Below, piece by piece: positions 38,372 through 45,320 of a DNA stretch of 46,856 bases. Both the position numbers and the translations under genes were made by a program. Below the pieces are notes generated by a model. The model saw nothing but the letters and a program-made list of their open reading frames with translations. It searched no databases and was not told the origin of the DNA. Position 1 is the first letter of the stretch; the number at the start of each line of letters is the position of its first letter. This DNA comes from Acidobacteriota bacterium (lineage in GTDB: Bacteria; Acidobacteriota; Blastocatellia; HR10), in NCBI GenBank assembly GCA_030550025.1, contig JAUQQC010000016.1:1-46856 (forward strand), given 5' to 3'.

Positions 38372-40075
38372 ATGGGCGACGTTCCATCGAAGGAGACAAA
38401 AAAGGAAACGAAGGCCGCGCGGATCGAGCGACTGAAGGCGGAGAAGAATCCGTGGGAGCACTTGGAAGAGGTCCTTCGGTTCGCCGAACAGGGGCATGAG
38501 GCGATCCCGCGCGAATGGTTGGAGACCTACTTCCGATGGTGGGGGGTCTATACGCAAGGCGATGGGCGTGGCGTCTTCGGCCACGCGATGCCGTATTTCA
38601 TGGTGCGCATTCGGATTCCGAACGGTCTGCTCGTCTCGCCTCAGCTGCGCGCGATCGCGGAGTTGGCCGAGCGATATGCGCGGGGCTTCGCGGATATCAC
38701 CGTGCGGCAGAACATCCAGTTGCATTGGGTGCGGATCGAAGACATGCCCGATATTCTCCTTCGCCTCTTTCGCGTGGGGCTGACGACAATGGGGGCTTGC
38801 GGTGATGACACGCGCAACATCACGGGCTGTCCGCTCGCCGGGATTGACCGCGATGAGATCTGCGACGCTTCGCCTCTGGTCCTGCAAGCGACGCGCATGC
38901 TCGTGGGGAACGAGGCCTTTTACAATCTGCCGCGCAAGTTCAAGATTTGCATCACGGGTTGCCGCGTCTGGTGCTCGTACCCGGAGATCAACGACGTCGG
39001 GCTGACGGCTGTCGAACGCGTGACGGTGGGCGGGGAACGCGAGATTGGATTTTCGGTGCGCGTGGGCGGGGGGCTTTCGACCACCCCTCATTTTGGTATC
39101 CGCTTGAATGCCTTCGTTCGGTGGTCGCAGGTCTTGTCGGTCGTGCGGGGGATTGCCGAGATCTTTCGCGACAGCGACGTCTTGCGGCAAGATCGGGCAA
39201 AGGCTCGGTTGAAATTCCTCTTCCTCGAGCATGGGTGGACGGCCGAGCGGTTCCAAGAGGAGTTGGAACGGCGCCTTGGCTTTCGGCTCGATCCGGCCGT
39301 GGAGGAAGAGCTACCGGATCACGTCTATCGCGATCACGTGGGCCTTCATCCGCAAAAGCAGCCGGGGTATTACTATGCGGGTTTCGCGATCCTGCGGGGG
39401 CGGATCACGGCCGAGCAGATGCGTCGCGCAGCCGATTTGGCCGATCGGTATGGCGACGGGCAATTGCGGACGACGAATATGCAGAATCTCGTCCTCCTTA
39501 ACCTCCCGGAGGAGCGATTGGGCGCTTTCCTCCGAGAGGTCGAGAAGACGGATCTTCGATTGGAGGCTTCGCCGTTCTGGCGCGGTGCGATCGCCTGCAC
39601 GGGGACGGAGTTCTGCAAATTGGCGATCGCCGAGACGAAGTCATTCGCGCGATGGCTCGTGGAGGAATTGGAGCGACGGCTGCCGGGATTCGCCGAGCCG
39701 CTCAAGATCAACGTCAACGGGTGCCCGAACTCTTGCGGACAACATTGGATCGCCGACATCGGGCTCCAAGGGTGCAAGATGAAGGTCGGTGGGGAACAGG
39801 TGGACGCTTTCGACATCCTCTTGGGGGGAACCGTCGGTCGAGGTGCAACGTTCACGCGCCGTATCGGGCTCAAGGCCCCGGCGTCGGCGGTTCCGGACGT
39901 GCTCGAACGCTTGCTGCGCGAATACTTGGTTCGCCGTCGGCCGGGCGAACGCTTTCACGAATTTTGTTGGCGCCACAGCGAGGCTGAACTGCGTGCGATG
40001 CTCGTGGGGGGAGAGGTGGAGGCCATGGCCGCTCCTCCGTGGCCGGGGCCACCTCCGCATGGCGTGGAGGGATGA
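38372..40075 (+). CDS. Siroheme sulfite/nitrite reductase (ferredoxin-type), first copy
   Basis: 567 residues with the two-fold ferredoxin-like and NiR/SiR domain repeat. The siroheme-[4Fe-4S] cysteines are Cys409 and Cys415 (CTGTEFC) and Cys451 and Cys455 (GCPNSC); the ITVRQNIQLHWV strand (109-120) is the usual parasulfite-domain motif. It reduces sulfite to sulfide or nitrite to ammonia by six electrons. The APS reductase in the same operon argues for sulfite (inference). Two starts are possible: ATG 38372 (GGAGGGGG 13 bases upstream) and ATG 38336 (weaker site). The stop is followed within two bases by a 42-codon Cys-rich ORF. Confidence 0.92.
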   Translation: MGDVPSKETKKETKAARIERLKAEKNPWEHLEEVLRFAEQGHEAIPREWLETYFRWWGVYTQGDGRGVFGHAMPYFMVRIRIPNGLLVSPQLRAIAELAERYARGFADITVRQNIQLHWVRIEDMPDILLRLFRVGLTTMGACGDDTRNITGCPLAGIDRDEICDASPLVLQATRMLVGNEAFYNLPRKFKICITGCRVWCSYPEINDVGLTAVERVTVGGEREIGFSVRVGGGLSTTPHFGIRLNAFVRWSQVLSVVRGIAEIFRDSDVLRQDRAKARLKFLFLEHGWTAERFQEELERRLGFRLDPAVEEELPDHVYRDHVGLHPQKQPGYYYAGFAILRGRITAEQMRRAADLADRYGDGQLRTTNMQNLVLLNLPEERLGAFLREVEKTDLRLEASPFWRGAIACTGTEFCKLAIAETKSFARWLVEELERRLPGFAEPLKINVNGCPNSCGQHWIADIGLQGCKMKVGGEQVDAFDILLGGTVGRGATFTRRIGLKAPASAVPDVLERLLREYLVRRRPGERFHEFCWRHSEAELRAMLVGGEVEAMAAPPWPGPPPHGVEG

Positions 40076-40076
40076 T

Positions 40077-40205
40077 ATGACCGAACGTCCGCTCATTTCG
40101 TTCAACGGGCCCGCGAGCGTCAAGGGCGAGAGGGGATCGTGTCCCAGCATGTGTATGTGTCCCGGCGCGCCGGTAGCGGGCCCTCGCGGAGGTGACGGGA
40201 TGTGA
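40077..40205 (+). CDS. 42-codon Cys/Met-rich small ORF, probable attenuator leader peptide
   Basis: ATG with GGAGGG five bases upstream, two bases after the reductase stop. The peptide begins MTERPLISFNGPASVKGERG and continues SCPSMCMCPGAPV. Cys codons (all TGT) at 40140, 40152 and 40158 and Met codons at 40149 and 40155 place five sulfur-amino-acid codons within seven. The stop TGA (40203-40205) lies 24 bases before a strong terminator hairpin. Read as a leader peptide, it would make ribosomes stall when Cys-tRNA (or Met-tRNA) is short. Alternatively, CxxxCxC could be a metal- or sulfur-binding site of a real small protein. Confidence 0.72.
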   Translation: MTERPLISFNGPASVKGERGSCPSMCMCPGAPVAGPRGGDGM

Positions 40206-40267
40206 AGGCGAGGCGAACGATCGGAGCGAGGCCCGCTCTCGGGATTCCCGGAGCGGGCCGTTTCGTT
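40107..40267 (+). promoter_or_regulatory. Candidate cysteine-responsive transcription attenuator
   Basis: Four complementary segments. A = 40107-40114 (GGGCCCGC). B = 40175-40187 (AGCGGGCCCTCGC). C = 40226-40243 (GCGAGGCCCGCT then CTCGGG). D = 40247-40259 (CCCGGAGCGGGCC). A pairs with B over 8 bp, enclosing the Cys codons. B pairs with C over 12 bp with one bulged C (antiterminator). C pairs with D over 13 bp with one bulged T (terminator). B and D share AGCGGGCC, so they compete for C. A ribosome stalled on the Cys codons separates A from B and leaves B free to pair with C; one reaching the stop sits between B and C, so C-D forms. Confidence 0.62.
40230..40267 (+). terminator. Intrinsic terminator between the two reductase genes
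   Basis: Stem GGCCCGCTC/GAGCGGGCC extended by CGGG/CCCG with one bulged T and an ATT loop, followed by GTTTCGTT. The hairpin is very stable; the T-run is short. It ends 13 bases before the second reductase ATG and is the C-D arm of the proposed attenuator. Confidence 0.75.
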
Positions 40268-40280
40268 ATGGAGGGGGGAT

Positions 40281-42053
40281 ATGGAAGACGGACGGCAGCT
40301 CGAGGAGCTCCTCGTGGGATTGCCCGTAGAGGTGCAAGCGGAGATCCGCCGATTCGTTGAGGAGATCGAAGCGCTGGAGGCCGGGCGGCGCGATCCGGAG
40401 GATTTCAAGCGCTTTCGATTGGAGAACGGAGTCTATGGCATTCGCGGGGCTCCGGATCTGCACATGGTGCGGGTGAAAGTGCGGTTCGGTCGGATCACGC
40501 CGGAGCAATTGGAGGCGTTAGCTGACATCGCCGATCGGTTCACACCGGATCGGCGGGTTCATCTCACGACGCGACAGGACATCCAGTTTCATCGAGTGCG
40601 ACGTCAGGATGTACCCATCGTGCTCGCGCACATCGCGCGCGCGGGACTGACGACGCGCGAAGCCTGCGGCAACACGGTGCGCAATGTCACGGCCTGTCCG
40701 CTGGCGGGCATCTCGCCGACGGAGGTCTTCGATGTGACGCCCTATGCCGATGCCGTCTCGCGCTACTTCTTGCGGAATCCGATCGCGCAGAATCTCCCGC
40801 GAAAGTTCAAGATCGCCTTCGAGGGGTGTCGCGAGGATCACGCGCGTGTGAGGATTCACGACATCGGCGCTGTCGCCGTCGTGCGCGAGAGGCAGCGCGG
40901 ATTTCGGCTCTATATCGCCGGGGGATTGGGCGCCCAGCCACGCGCGGCCGAGCGGCTTGAGGATTTCACGCCGGCCGATCTCTTGGTCCCCACCTGTGAG
41001 GCTGTCCTCCGCATCTTCGATCGGTATGGGGAGCGCCGGCCCGAGCACACGTTTCGCATGCGGGCGCGGATGAAGTTTCTGGCGCGGCAGTGGGGGATCG
41101 AGCGACTCCGCGCTGCCATTCTCGCTGAGCGACGTGTGCTTTTGGCGACACGCTCGGGCTTGGTGAGGTATGAGATTGAAGAGGAAGAGGAGGAGCCGCC
41201 AGATGTCGAGCTCCCGAAGGGAACGCCCGCGCTTTGGACGCCCACGCCGGCATATGAGCGATGGCGGCGACGGAACGTCATGGCGCAAAAGCAAGCGGGG
41301 TATGTGGCCGTCCTCGTTCGGTGCGCCTTGGGCGATCTGACGAGCGACGCATTGCGCGCTCTGGCGCGTCTCGCTCGTCGGTTCTGCGGCGGGCGCGTGC
41401 GCACGACGATCACGCAGAACGTGCTCTTGCGTTGGGTTCCGGACGCTGCTTTGCCGTGGGTCTACGAAGAGCTTGTGGCGGCTGGACTCGCCGACGCGCA
41501 GGTGGTGGCGGATGTCACGCGCTGTCCCGGCGCCGACACGTGCCAATTGGCGCTCACGCACTCGCGCGGTTTGGCCGAAGCCGTTCGCCGCGTGCTCATC
41601 CGTGATGGGTTTGAGGAGCTCTCCGAGCTTGGCGATCTCACGATCAAGATCTCCGGTTGCATGAACTCGTGCGGGCACCATCACATCGCCGACATCGGCT
41701 TCTACGGTGCTTCGAGCGAGGTCGCCGGGCGCGCTCTTCCTCAATACGTCTTGCTCATTGGGGGGTACACGGAGGTCGAGCACGTGCGGTTCGGGCGCGC
41801 CATCGCTCGCATTCCGGCGCAGTGGGCACCGGAGGCTCTCGCGCGCGTGCTCGCGCTCTATCGCGGTGAGCGTCGAGGGGGCGAATCGTTTCGAGAATTC
41901 GTCGCGCGCGTCGGCCCAGATCGTTTTCGGGAGGCGCTCGCGCCGCTTCAGCAAACGCCGACGTTTGAAGATGCACCGGAGCTCTATCGCGATCTCGGGG
42001 CCGAAGGCGATCTCTTCCGCGCGGAGATGGGGCCCGGGGAGTGCGCGGCGTGA
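40281..42053 (+). CDS. Siroheme sulfite/nitrite reductase, second paralogue
   Basis: 590 residues, distant from the first copy. Siroheme-[4Fe-4S] cysteines are Cys415 and Cys421 (RCPGADTC) and Cys460 and Cys464 (GCMNSC, then GHHHIADIGF); HLTTRQDIQFHRV (94-106) and RTTITQNVLLRWV (374-386) are the paired active-site strands. An acidic linker (EIEEEEEEPPDVE) separates the halves. The length and C-terminal HSRG segment resemble the nitrite/sulfite reductase family used for assimilation. GGAGGGGGG lies just upstream of the ATG, right after the terminator. It starts the sub-operon with cobA, the precorrin-2 dehydrogenase gene and cysH. Confidence 0.92.
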   Translation: MEDGRQLEELLVGLPVEVQAEIRRFVEEIEALEAGRRDPEDFKRFRLENGVYGIRGAPDLHMVRVKVRFGRITPEQLEALADIADRFTPDRRVHLTTRQDIQFHRVRRQDVPIVLAHIARAGLTTREACGNTVRNVTACPLAGISPTEVFDVTPYADAVSRYFLRNPIAQNLPRKFKIAFEGCREDHARVRIHDIGAVAVVRERQRGFRLYIAGGLGAQPRAAERLEDFTPADLLVPTCEAVLRIFDRYGERRPEHTFRMRARMKFLARQWGIERLRAAILAERRVLLATRSGLVRYEIEEEEEEPPDVELPKGTPALWTPTPAYERWRRRNVMAQKQAGYVAVLVRCALGDLTSDALRALARLARRFCGGRVRTTITQNVLLRWVPDAALPWVYEELVAAGLADAQVVADVTRCPGADTCQLALTHSRGLAEAVRRVLIRDGFEELSELGDLTIKISGCMNSCGHHHIADIGFYGASSEVAGRALPQYVLLIGGYTEVEHVRFGRAIARIPAQWAPEALARVLALYRGERRGGESFREFVARVGPDRFREALAPLQQTPTFEDAPELYRDLGAEGDLFRAEMGPGECAA

Positions 42054-42075
42054 GGATTTCCATGGGAGGGAACGT

Positions 42076-42861
42076 ATGAGCGGAGAGCCTCGTCTCGGGA
42101 AGGTCTATTTGGTGGGAGCGGGTCCGGGAGATCCGGGGCTACTGACGGTGCGCGGCGCGGAGGTGCTGAGCCTCTGCGATGTGGTGGTCTACGATGCGTT
42201 GGTGAATACGGCGGTGCTGAACTACGCGCCGGCCGAAGCCGAACGCATCTTCGTTGGAGAGGCGCGTGCGGCGCATCGTCTGACGCACGAGGAGATCCTC
42301 CGCCTGCTGATTGATCGAGCACGACGTGGCTTTCGGGTCGTGCGCCTGAAAGGGGGTGATCCGTTCATCTTCGGGCGAGGGGGAGAGGAGGCGATGGCGC
42401 TTCGAGCGGCCGGCATCCCGTTTGAGGTCGTGCCGGGGGTCTCGGCCGGACATGCGGCAGCCGCGTACGCGGGGATCCCGCTCACGCATCGTGGCCTCGC
42501 TTCGAGCGTGGCGTTTGTGACCGGACACGAATGCGCGGAGTCGCCACGACCGGTGCAATGGGAAGCGGTAGCGCGCGCTGTGGACACGCTCGTGGTCTTC
42601 ATGGGGGCGAGTCGGTTGCCGCAGATCGTCGAGCGGCTGCTTCGTGCGGGGCTCGCTCCGGAGACGCCGATCGCCATCATCGAGCGTGGGACGTATTCGG
42701 ATCAACGCGTGCGCGTGGCCGCGCTGGGGACGATCCTCGCGCACGTGGCGGAGGAGCCCGTTCGTTCTCCCGCCTTGATCGTCGTGGGAGACGTCGTGGC
42801 GCTACGGGAACCATTGGCTTGGTTTGAAGAGAGGGACGTCTTCGCGTCAGCTCGGTTGTAG
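42076..42861 (+). CDS. cobA: Uroporphyrinogen-III C-methyltransferase
   Basis: 261 residues. Family motifs are LVGAGPGDPGLLTVRG near the N-terminus, the VVRLKGGDPFIFGRGGEE substrate loop, and PGVSAGHAAAAYAGIPLTHR. It uses two S-adenosylmethionine to make precorrin-2, the first step to siroheme. The ATG at 42076 follows GGGAGGG by five bases. Its product feeds the next enzyme, and siroheme is needed by both reductases. Separate from the dehydrogenase/ferrochelatase, unlike fused CysG. Confidence 0.96.
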   Translation: MSGEPRLGKVYLVGAGPGDPGLLTVRGAEVLSLCDVVVYDALVNTAVLNYAPAEAERIFVGEARAAHRLTHEEILRLLIDRARRGFRVVRLKGGDPFIFGRGGEEAMALRAAGIPFEVVPGVSAGHAAAAYAGIPLTHRGLASSVAFVTGHECAESPRPVQWEAVARAVDTLVVFMGASRLPQIVERLLRAGLAPETPIAIIERGTYSDQRVRVAALGTILAHVAEEPVRSPALIVVGDVVALREPLAWFEERDVFASARL

Positions 42862-42874
42862 GAGGGAAGAGCGC

Positions 42875-43567
42875 ATGACGTACTATCCCGTCTTCCTCGA
42901 TCTGCGGGATCGCGAGGTTGTGGTCGTCGGCGGGGGAACCGTCGCCGAGCGAAAGGTGCGCGCGCTGCTTGAGGCTGGTGCCCGCGTGCGCGTGGTCAGT
43001 CGGACGTTCGTGCCCTCGCTCAAAGCGCTGGCCGAATGCGGGCGGATCGCCTTCCGTGTGGGAGAGTTCGAGGAAGCCGATCTCGAAGGAGCATGGTTGA
43101 TCATCAGCGCGACCGACGATGCCGAGGTGAATCGGCGAGTCGCGGAGGCGGCCGCTCGCCATCGGCGCTTCTGTAACGTTGCGGATGCGCCCGCATTCTG
43201 CTCCTTCCTCGCTCCCGCCGTCATCCGACGCGGAGCGGTGGCGATCGCCATTTCGACGGGCGGGCAGAGTCCGGCTCTGGCCGTTCATCTCAAGCAGAAG
43301 ATCGCCGCGATCATCGGTCCGGAGTATGGGGCGTTGGCGGAGCTGCTCAGCCATATGCGCCCGCTCGTGCAGGAGCGCATCCCCGATCCGAAATGGCGGG
43401 CGGAAGTATTTCACCGCCTCGTCGAGTCGGAGGTGTTCGATTTGCTGCGCGCCGGAGAACGGAGCGCCGCCGAAGCACACGCCCGCGCTCTCATTGAGCG
43501 CTGGGCCAGCGAAAGCTCTTGGTCGGAAGACCTGCGGGACATCGCTTCGGGAGGTGATGCCTTATGA
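42875..43567 (+). CDS. Precorrin-2 dehydrogenase / sirohydrochlorin ferrochelatase-type protein
   Basis: 230 residues resembling the N-terminal half of CysG (also Met8/SirC). An NAD-binding Rossmann motif VVVVGGGTVAERKVRALLEA (15-34) is followed by FCNVADAPAFCSFLAPAVIR and the dimerisation part AISTGGQSPALAVHLKQKI. It oxidises precorrin-2 to sirohydrochlorin and may insert iron; whether it chelates cannot be judged from sequence. GGAGGG precedes the ATG at 42875, 13 bases after cobA. The stop overlaps the cysH start. Confidence 0.93.
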   Translation: MTYYPVFLDLRDREVVVVGGGTVAERKVRALLEAGARVRVVSRTFVPSLKALAECGRIAFRVGEFEEADLEGAWLIISATDDAEVNRRVAEAAARHRRFCNVADAPAFCSFLAPAVIRRGAVAIAISTGGQSPALAVHLKQKIAAIIGPEYGALAELLSHMRPLVQERIPDPKWRAEVFHRLVESEVFDLLRAGERSAAEAHARALIERWASESSWSEDLRDIASGGDAL

Positions 43568-44397
43568 GTGAGCTGCTCGTTCATCGGGAGGTCGAATCCT
43601 CGTCGTCTGCGGCCATTCGGGAGTCGCACGCGTTATCTTTGGAAGACATTCGCCGCCTCAATGAGGCGTTCGCCGAGAAGCCGGCCGAGGCGCTTTTGGA
43701 ATGGGCGCTCGAACGCTTTCATCCGCGCATCGCCCTAGCCTCGAGTTTCGGAGCTGAAGATGTCGTGCTTGTGGACATGCTCTGGCGCCTTCGGCCGGAC
43801 GCACGCGTCTTCACGCTCGATACCTGGCGCTTACCCACGGAGACCTACGACGTCATTGATCGAATTCGCGAGCGTTATGGAATCGAGGTGGAGATCCACA
43901 CGCCGGATCCGACAGACGTCGCCGAGATGGTGCGCGCGCACGGGTACAACCTGATGTATCGTTCGGTCGAGCTGCGGAAGCTTTGTTGCCACGTCCGGAA
44001 AGTGAAGCCGCTCGAGCGAGCGCTCGCAGGGTTGGATGCGTGGATCACGGGGTTGCGTCGAGAGCAGGCCGTGACGCGCGTGCAGGTCGCCAAGATCGAA
44101 CGAGATGTCCTCCATGGCGGTCGCCTCAAGCTCAATCCGCTGGCGGATTGGTCGTGGGAGCAGGTATGGGCGTACATTCGTCGGCACGACGTGCCATACA
44201 ATGTGCTCCACGATCGCGGGTATCCTTCGATCGGGTGCGCGCCGTGCACGCGCGCCGTTCAACCGGGCGAAGATCCGCGCGCCGGACGCTGGTGGTGGGA
44301 GCGGAATCCTGCCCTTCAGGAGTGCGGATTGCACGTCTCCTATGACCCCGGGAGCATCGGAGTCGTGCTTCCCTCGAGCGCAGAGTCGAATTCGTGA
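43564..44397 (+). CDS. cysH: Adenylyl-sulfate (APS) reductase, assimilatory
   Basis: 277 residues. The PP-loop-like nucleotide site is SSFGAEDVVLVD. The [4Fe-4S] cysteines of the APS-using type are all present: Cys141-Cys142 (KLCCHVRKV) and Cys225/Cys228 (CAPC). The catalytic Cys254 is in QECGLH. It reduces APS to sulfite with thioredoxin; the cluster makes APS rather than PAPS the expected substrate. The start overlaps the upstream stop (ATGA). No ATP sulfurylase or sulfate transporter gene is in the window. Confidence 0.96.
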   Translation: MSELLVHREVESSSSAAIRESHALSLEDIRRLNEAFAEKPAEALLEWALERFHPRIALASSFGAEDVVLVDMLWRLRPDARVFTLDTWRLPTETYDVIDRIRERYGIEVEIHTPDPTDVAEMVRAHGYNLMYRSVELRKLCCHVRKVKPLERALAGLDAWITGLRREQAVTRVQVAKIERDVLHGGRLKLNPLADWSWEQVWAYIRRHDVPYNVLHDRGYPSIGCAPCTRAVQPGEDPRAGRWWWERNPALQECGLHVSYDPGSIGVVLPSSAESNS

Positions 44398-44494
44398 AGC
44401 GGAACGAGGAAACGGCGCCTGCGCGATCCGTGAGGCGTATCGGCCGGTGAGGAGTCATTCGCAGGGGCCCAGGACATGACGTCAGGGGGTGAGG

Positions 44495-45313
44495 ATGCCT
44501 ATCGAGCTTTGGATGGTGGCGTTTTTGGTGGGGCTCATCGCGCAATTCGTGGACGTGCTGACAGGGATGGGGTTTGGCGTCATCTCGAGCAGCCTCATGC
44601 TGGCCGTCGGACTTCCACCTGTTCTGGTCGTCGCGACGGTGAATCTGGTGAAGGTCGGGAACGGCCTCATGGCGGGACTCGCCCATTGGGGTTTCGGCAA
44701 TGTGCGCCGAGATTGGGTGATCCCACTCTCCATCTCTGGCGTGGTCGGCGCGTTCGCTGGGGCAACGCTTGTCGGCCGATTGCCCGAAGGCGCTGTTCGC
44801 CTCTGGGTCTCGGCGGCGCTGCTTGGGCTTGGCGGGATGCTCCTCTTTCGCTTCTTCTTCCTCACGCGAGAGGAGCCGTTAACCCACGGATTCTTCTCCC
44901 GGCTTGATCCGGGATCCAATGCTTCGAGCGAGCGCGTGGAGCAGGGAAATTCCCTCTCGCTTGTCGGCATCGGATTTGTGGCCGGCTGCTTCAATGCAAT
45001 GAGCGGAGCGTATGGGCCAGTGATGACCACGCTCTTGATGCTCACGCGAGGGGAGCATCCTCGCTACGCCATTGGGACCGTGAGTCTCGCCGAGCTGTTC
45101 GTCGCCGGCGCGAGCACGATCGGGCTACTCCGTACGCTCGAGTCCTCCGATTTCCCACTCTGGCTCCCAATTGCCGTGATGATCGGCGGGATCGCCGCGG
45201 CTCCATGTGGGGCGTATCTCTGCCGCCATCTTCCCAGACGAGCGCTGGAAGGCATCATCGGCGTGGCCATCGTGAGCTTGAACCTGTGGAACGTACTGCG
45301 CGCATTCGGATGA
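44495..45313 (+). CDS. TauE/SafE-family sulfite (or sulfur anion) exporter
   Basis: 272 residues with about eight membrane segments in two repeats: LIAQFVDVLTGMGFGVISSS and FVAGCFNAMSGAYGPVMTTL are the paired signature regions. The family exports sulfite, sulfoacetate or related anions, or imports sulfate-like substrates. Its place after a sulfite-making operon suggests protection from excess sulfite (inference). The ATG at 44495 has AGGGGG five bases upstream; a GTG at 44489 touches that site. The 97-bp gap after cysH has no clear promoter or terminator. Converges on the next gene with seven bases between. Confidence 0.85.
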   Translation: MPIELWMVAFLVGLIAQFVDVLTGMGFGVISSSLMLAVGLPPVLVVATVNLVKVGNGLMAGLAHWGFGNVRRDWVIPLSISGVVGAFAGATLVGRLPEGAVRLWVSAALLGLGGMLLFRFFFLTREEPLTHGFFSRLDPGSNASSERVEQGNSLSLVGIGFVAGCFNAMSGAYGPVMTTLLMLTRGEHPRYAIGTVSLAELFVAGASTIGLLRTLESSDFPLWLPIAVMIGGIAAAPCGAYLCRHLPRRALEGIIGVAIVSLNLWNVLRAFG

Positions 45314-45320
45314 GGTCAGC

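Noticed and set aside
38372-42053. Tandem reductases as dissimilatory DsrA/DsrB
   Set aside because: Length, cysteine spacing and neighbours (APS reductase of the CysH type, siroheme genes, no dsrC or dsrMKJOP) fit assimilatory enzymes.
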